50,578 nucleotides of DNA from an uncultured Clostridia bacterium (GTDB lineage: Bacteria > Bacillota > Clostridia > Christensenellales > Aristaeellaceae): the NCBI GenBank assembly GCA_946536315.1, contig CAMNEH010000006.1, positions 1-50,578 on the forward strand, given 5' to 3'. The position numbers were made by a program, and so were the translations under genes. Below the pieces are notes generated by a model that was given only the letters and a program-made list of their open reading frames with translations, made no database searches and had not been told where the DNA came from. Shown piece by piece: positions 48,030-50,578 of the stretch (positions are counted from its first letter, which is position 1; every line of letters starts with the position of its first letter).

Positions 48030-50578
<2,549 letters not shown>

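Overview
The window looks like chromosomal DNA from a high-GC, uncultured member of the Clostridia (Firmicutes), plausibly a gut-type lineage such as the Christensenellales. The taxon is inference. The basis is the rimO-pgsA-recA gene order, strong Shine-Dalgarno sites (AGGAGG) before nearly every gene, sigma-A type promoters (TTGACN-17-TATAAT), Rrf2/UppP/YlmH/DUF1846-type genes, and secreted SH3-repeat proteins with TP-rich linkers. No tRNA, rRNA, CRISPR array, insertion sequence or prophage is visible. Gene density is very high, with many 1-17 nt overlaps.

Layout. 1-835 (minus): remains of an rhs/YD-repeat gene, with an N-terminal piece, a lost middle and a frameshifted YD-repeat piece. 1051-5376 (plus): an envelope cluster made of a promoter, a small double-glycine-leader LysM peptide, a hairpin, a MATE transporter fused to a SpoIIAB/RsbW-like ATPase domain, a PAP2 phosphatase, a family 2 glycosyltransferase and a terminator. 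5405-16483 (minus): secreted and sugar-phosphate genes in the order C11 peptidase, SH3-repeat/peptidoglycan-binding protein, a frameshifted PfkB kinase, a SorE-like dehydrogenase, an intact 1-phosphofructokinase and a secreted NAGPA-type glycosidase. 16577-27372 (plus): rimO, pgsA, recA, an ABC metal transporter pair, a GH13 amylase, a large unknown protein, a SpoU methyltransferase, a hypoxanthine-DNA glycosylase and psuG. 27387-28112 (minus): an S4-domain YlmH-like protein. 28151-46864 (plus): a Tet(M)-like GTPase fused to a Rae1/YacP-like NYN nuclease domain, a TRIC-family channel, a DEDDh exonuclease, a nucleoside hydrolase, ribokinase, a DUF2461 protein, a phosphohexomutase, transketolase, recG, an Rrf2 regulator, an L,D-transpeptidase, a HIT protein, uppP, a small ORF, DUF1846, an alpha/beta hydrolase and a hotdog thioesterase. 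46980-50578 (minus): a secreted helical protein downstream of the 3' part of rpoC, which runs off the window.

How genes fit together. Nucleoside hydrolase, ribokinase and transketolase can carry ribose from nucleosides into the pentose phosphate pathway, and PsuG feeds pseudouridine 5'-phosphate into the same pool. The SorE-like dehydrogenase with two PfkB kinases suggests use of a ketohexose through its 1-phosphate. UppP, PAP2, the glycosyltransferase, the L,D-transpeptidase, SH3 and LysM proteins all concern the cell envelope. The most unusual locus is 27387-30805, where an S4/YlmH-like ribosome-associated protein is divergent, with 38 nt between starts, from a ribosomal-protection-type GTPase fused to a Rae1-like A-site endonuclease domain. 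This may be a ribosome rescue or mRNA-cleavage system. The second is the double-glycine-leader LysM peptide at 1194.
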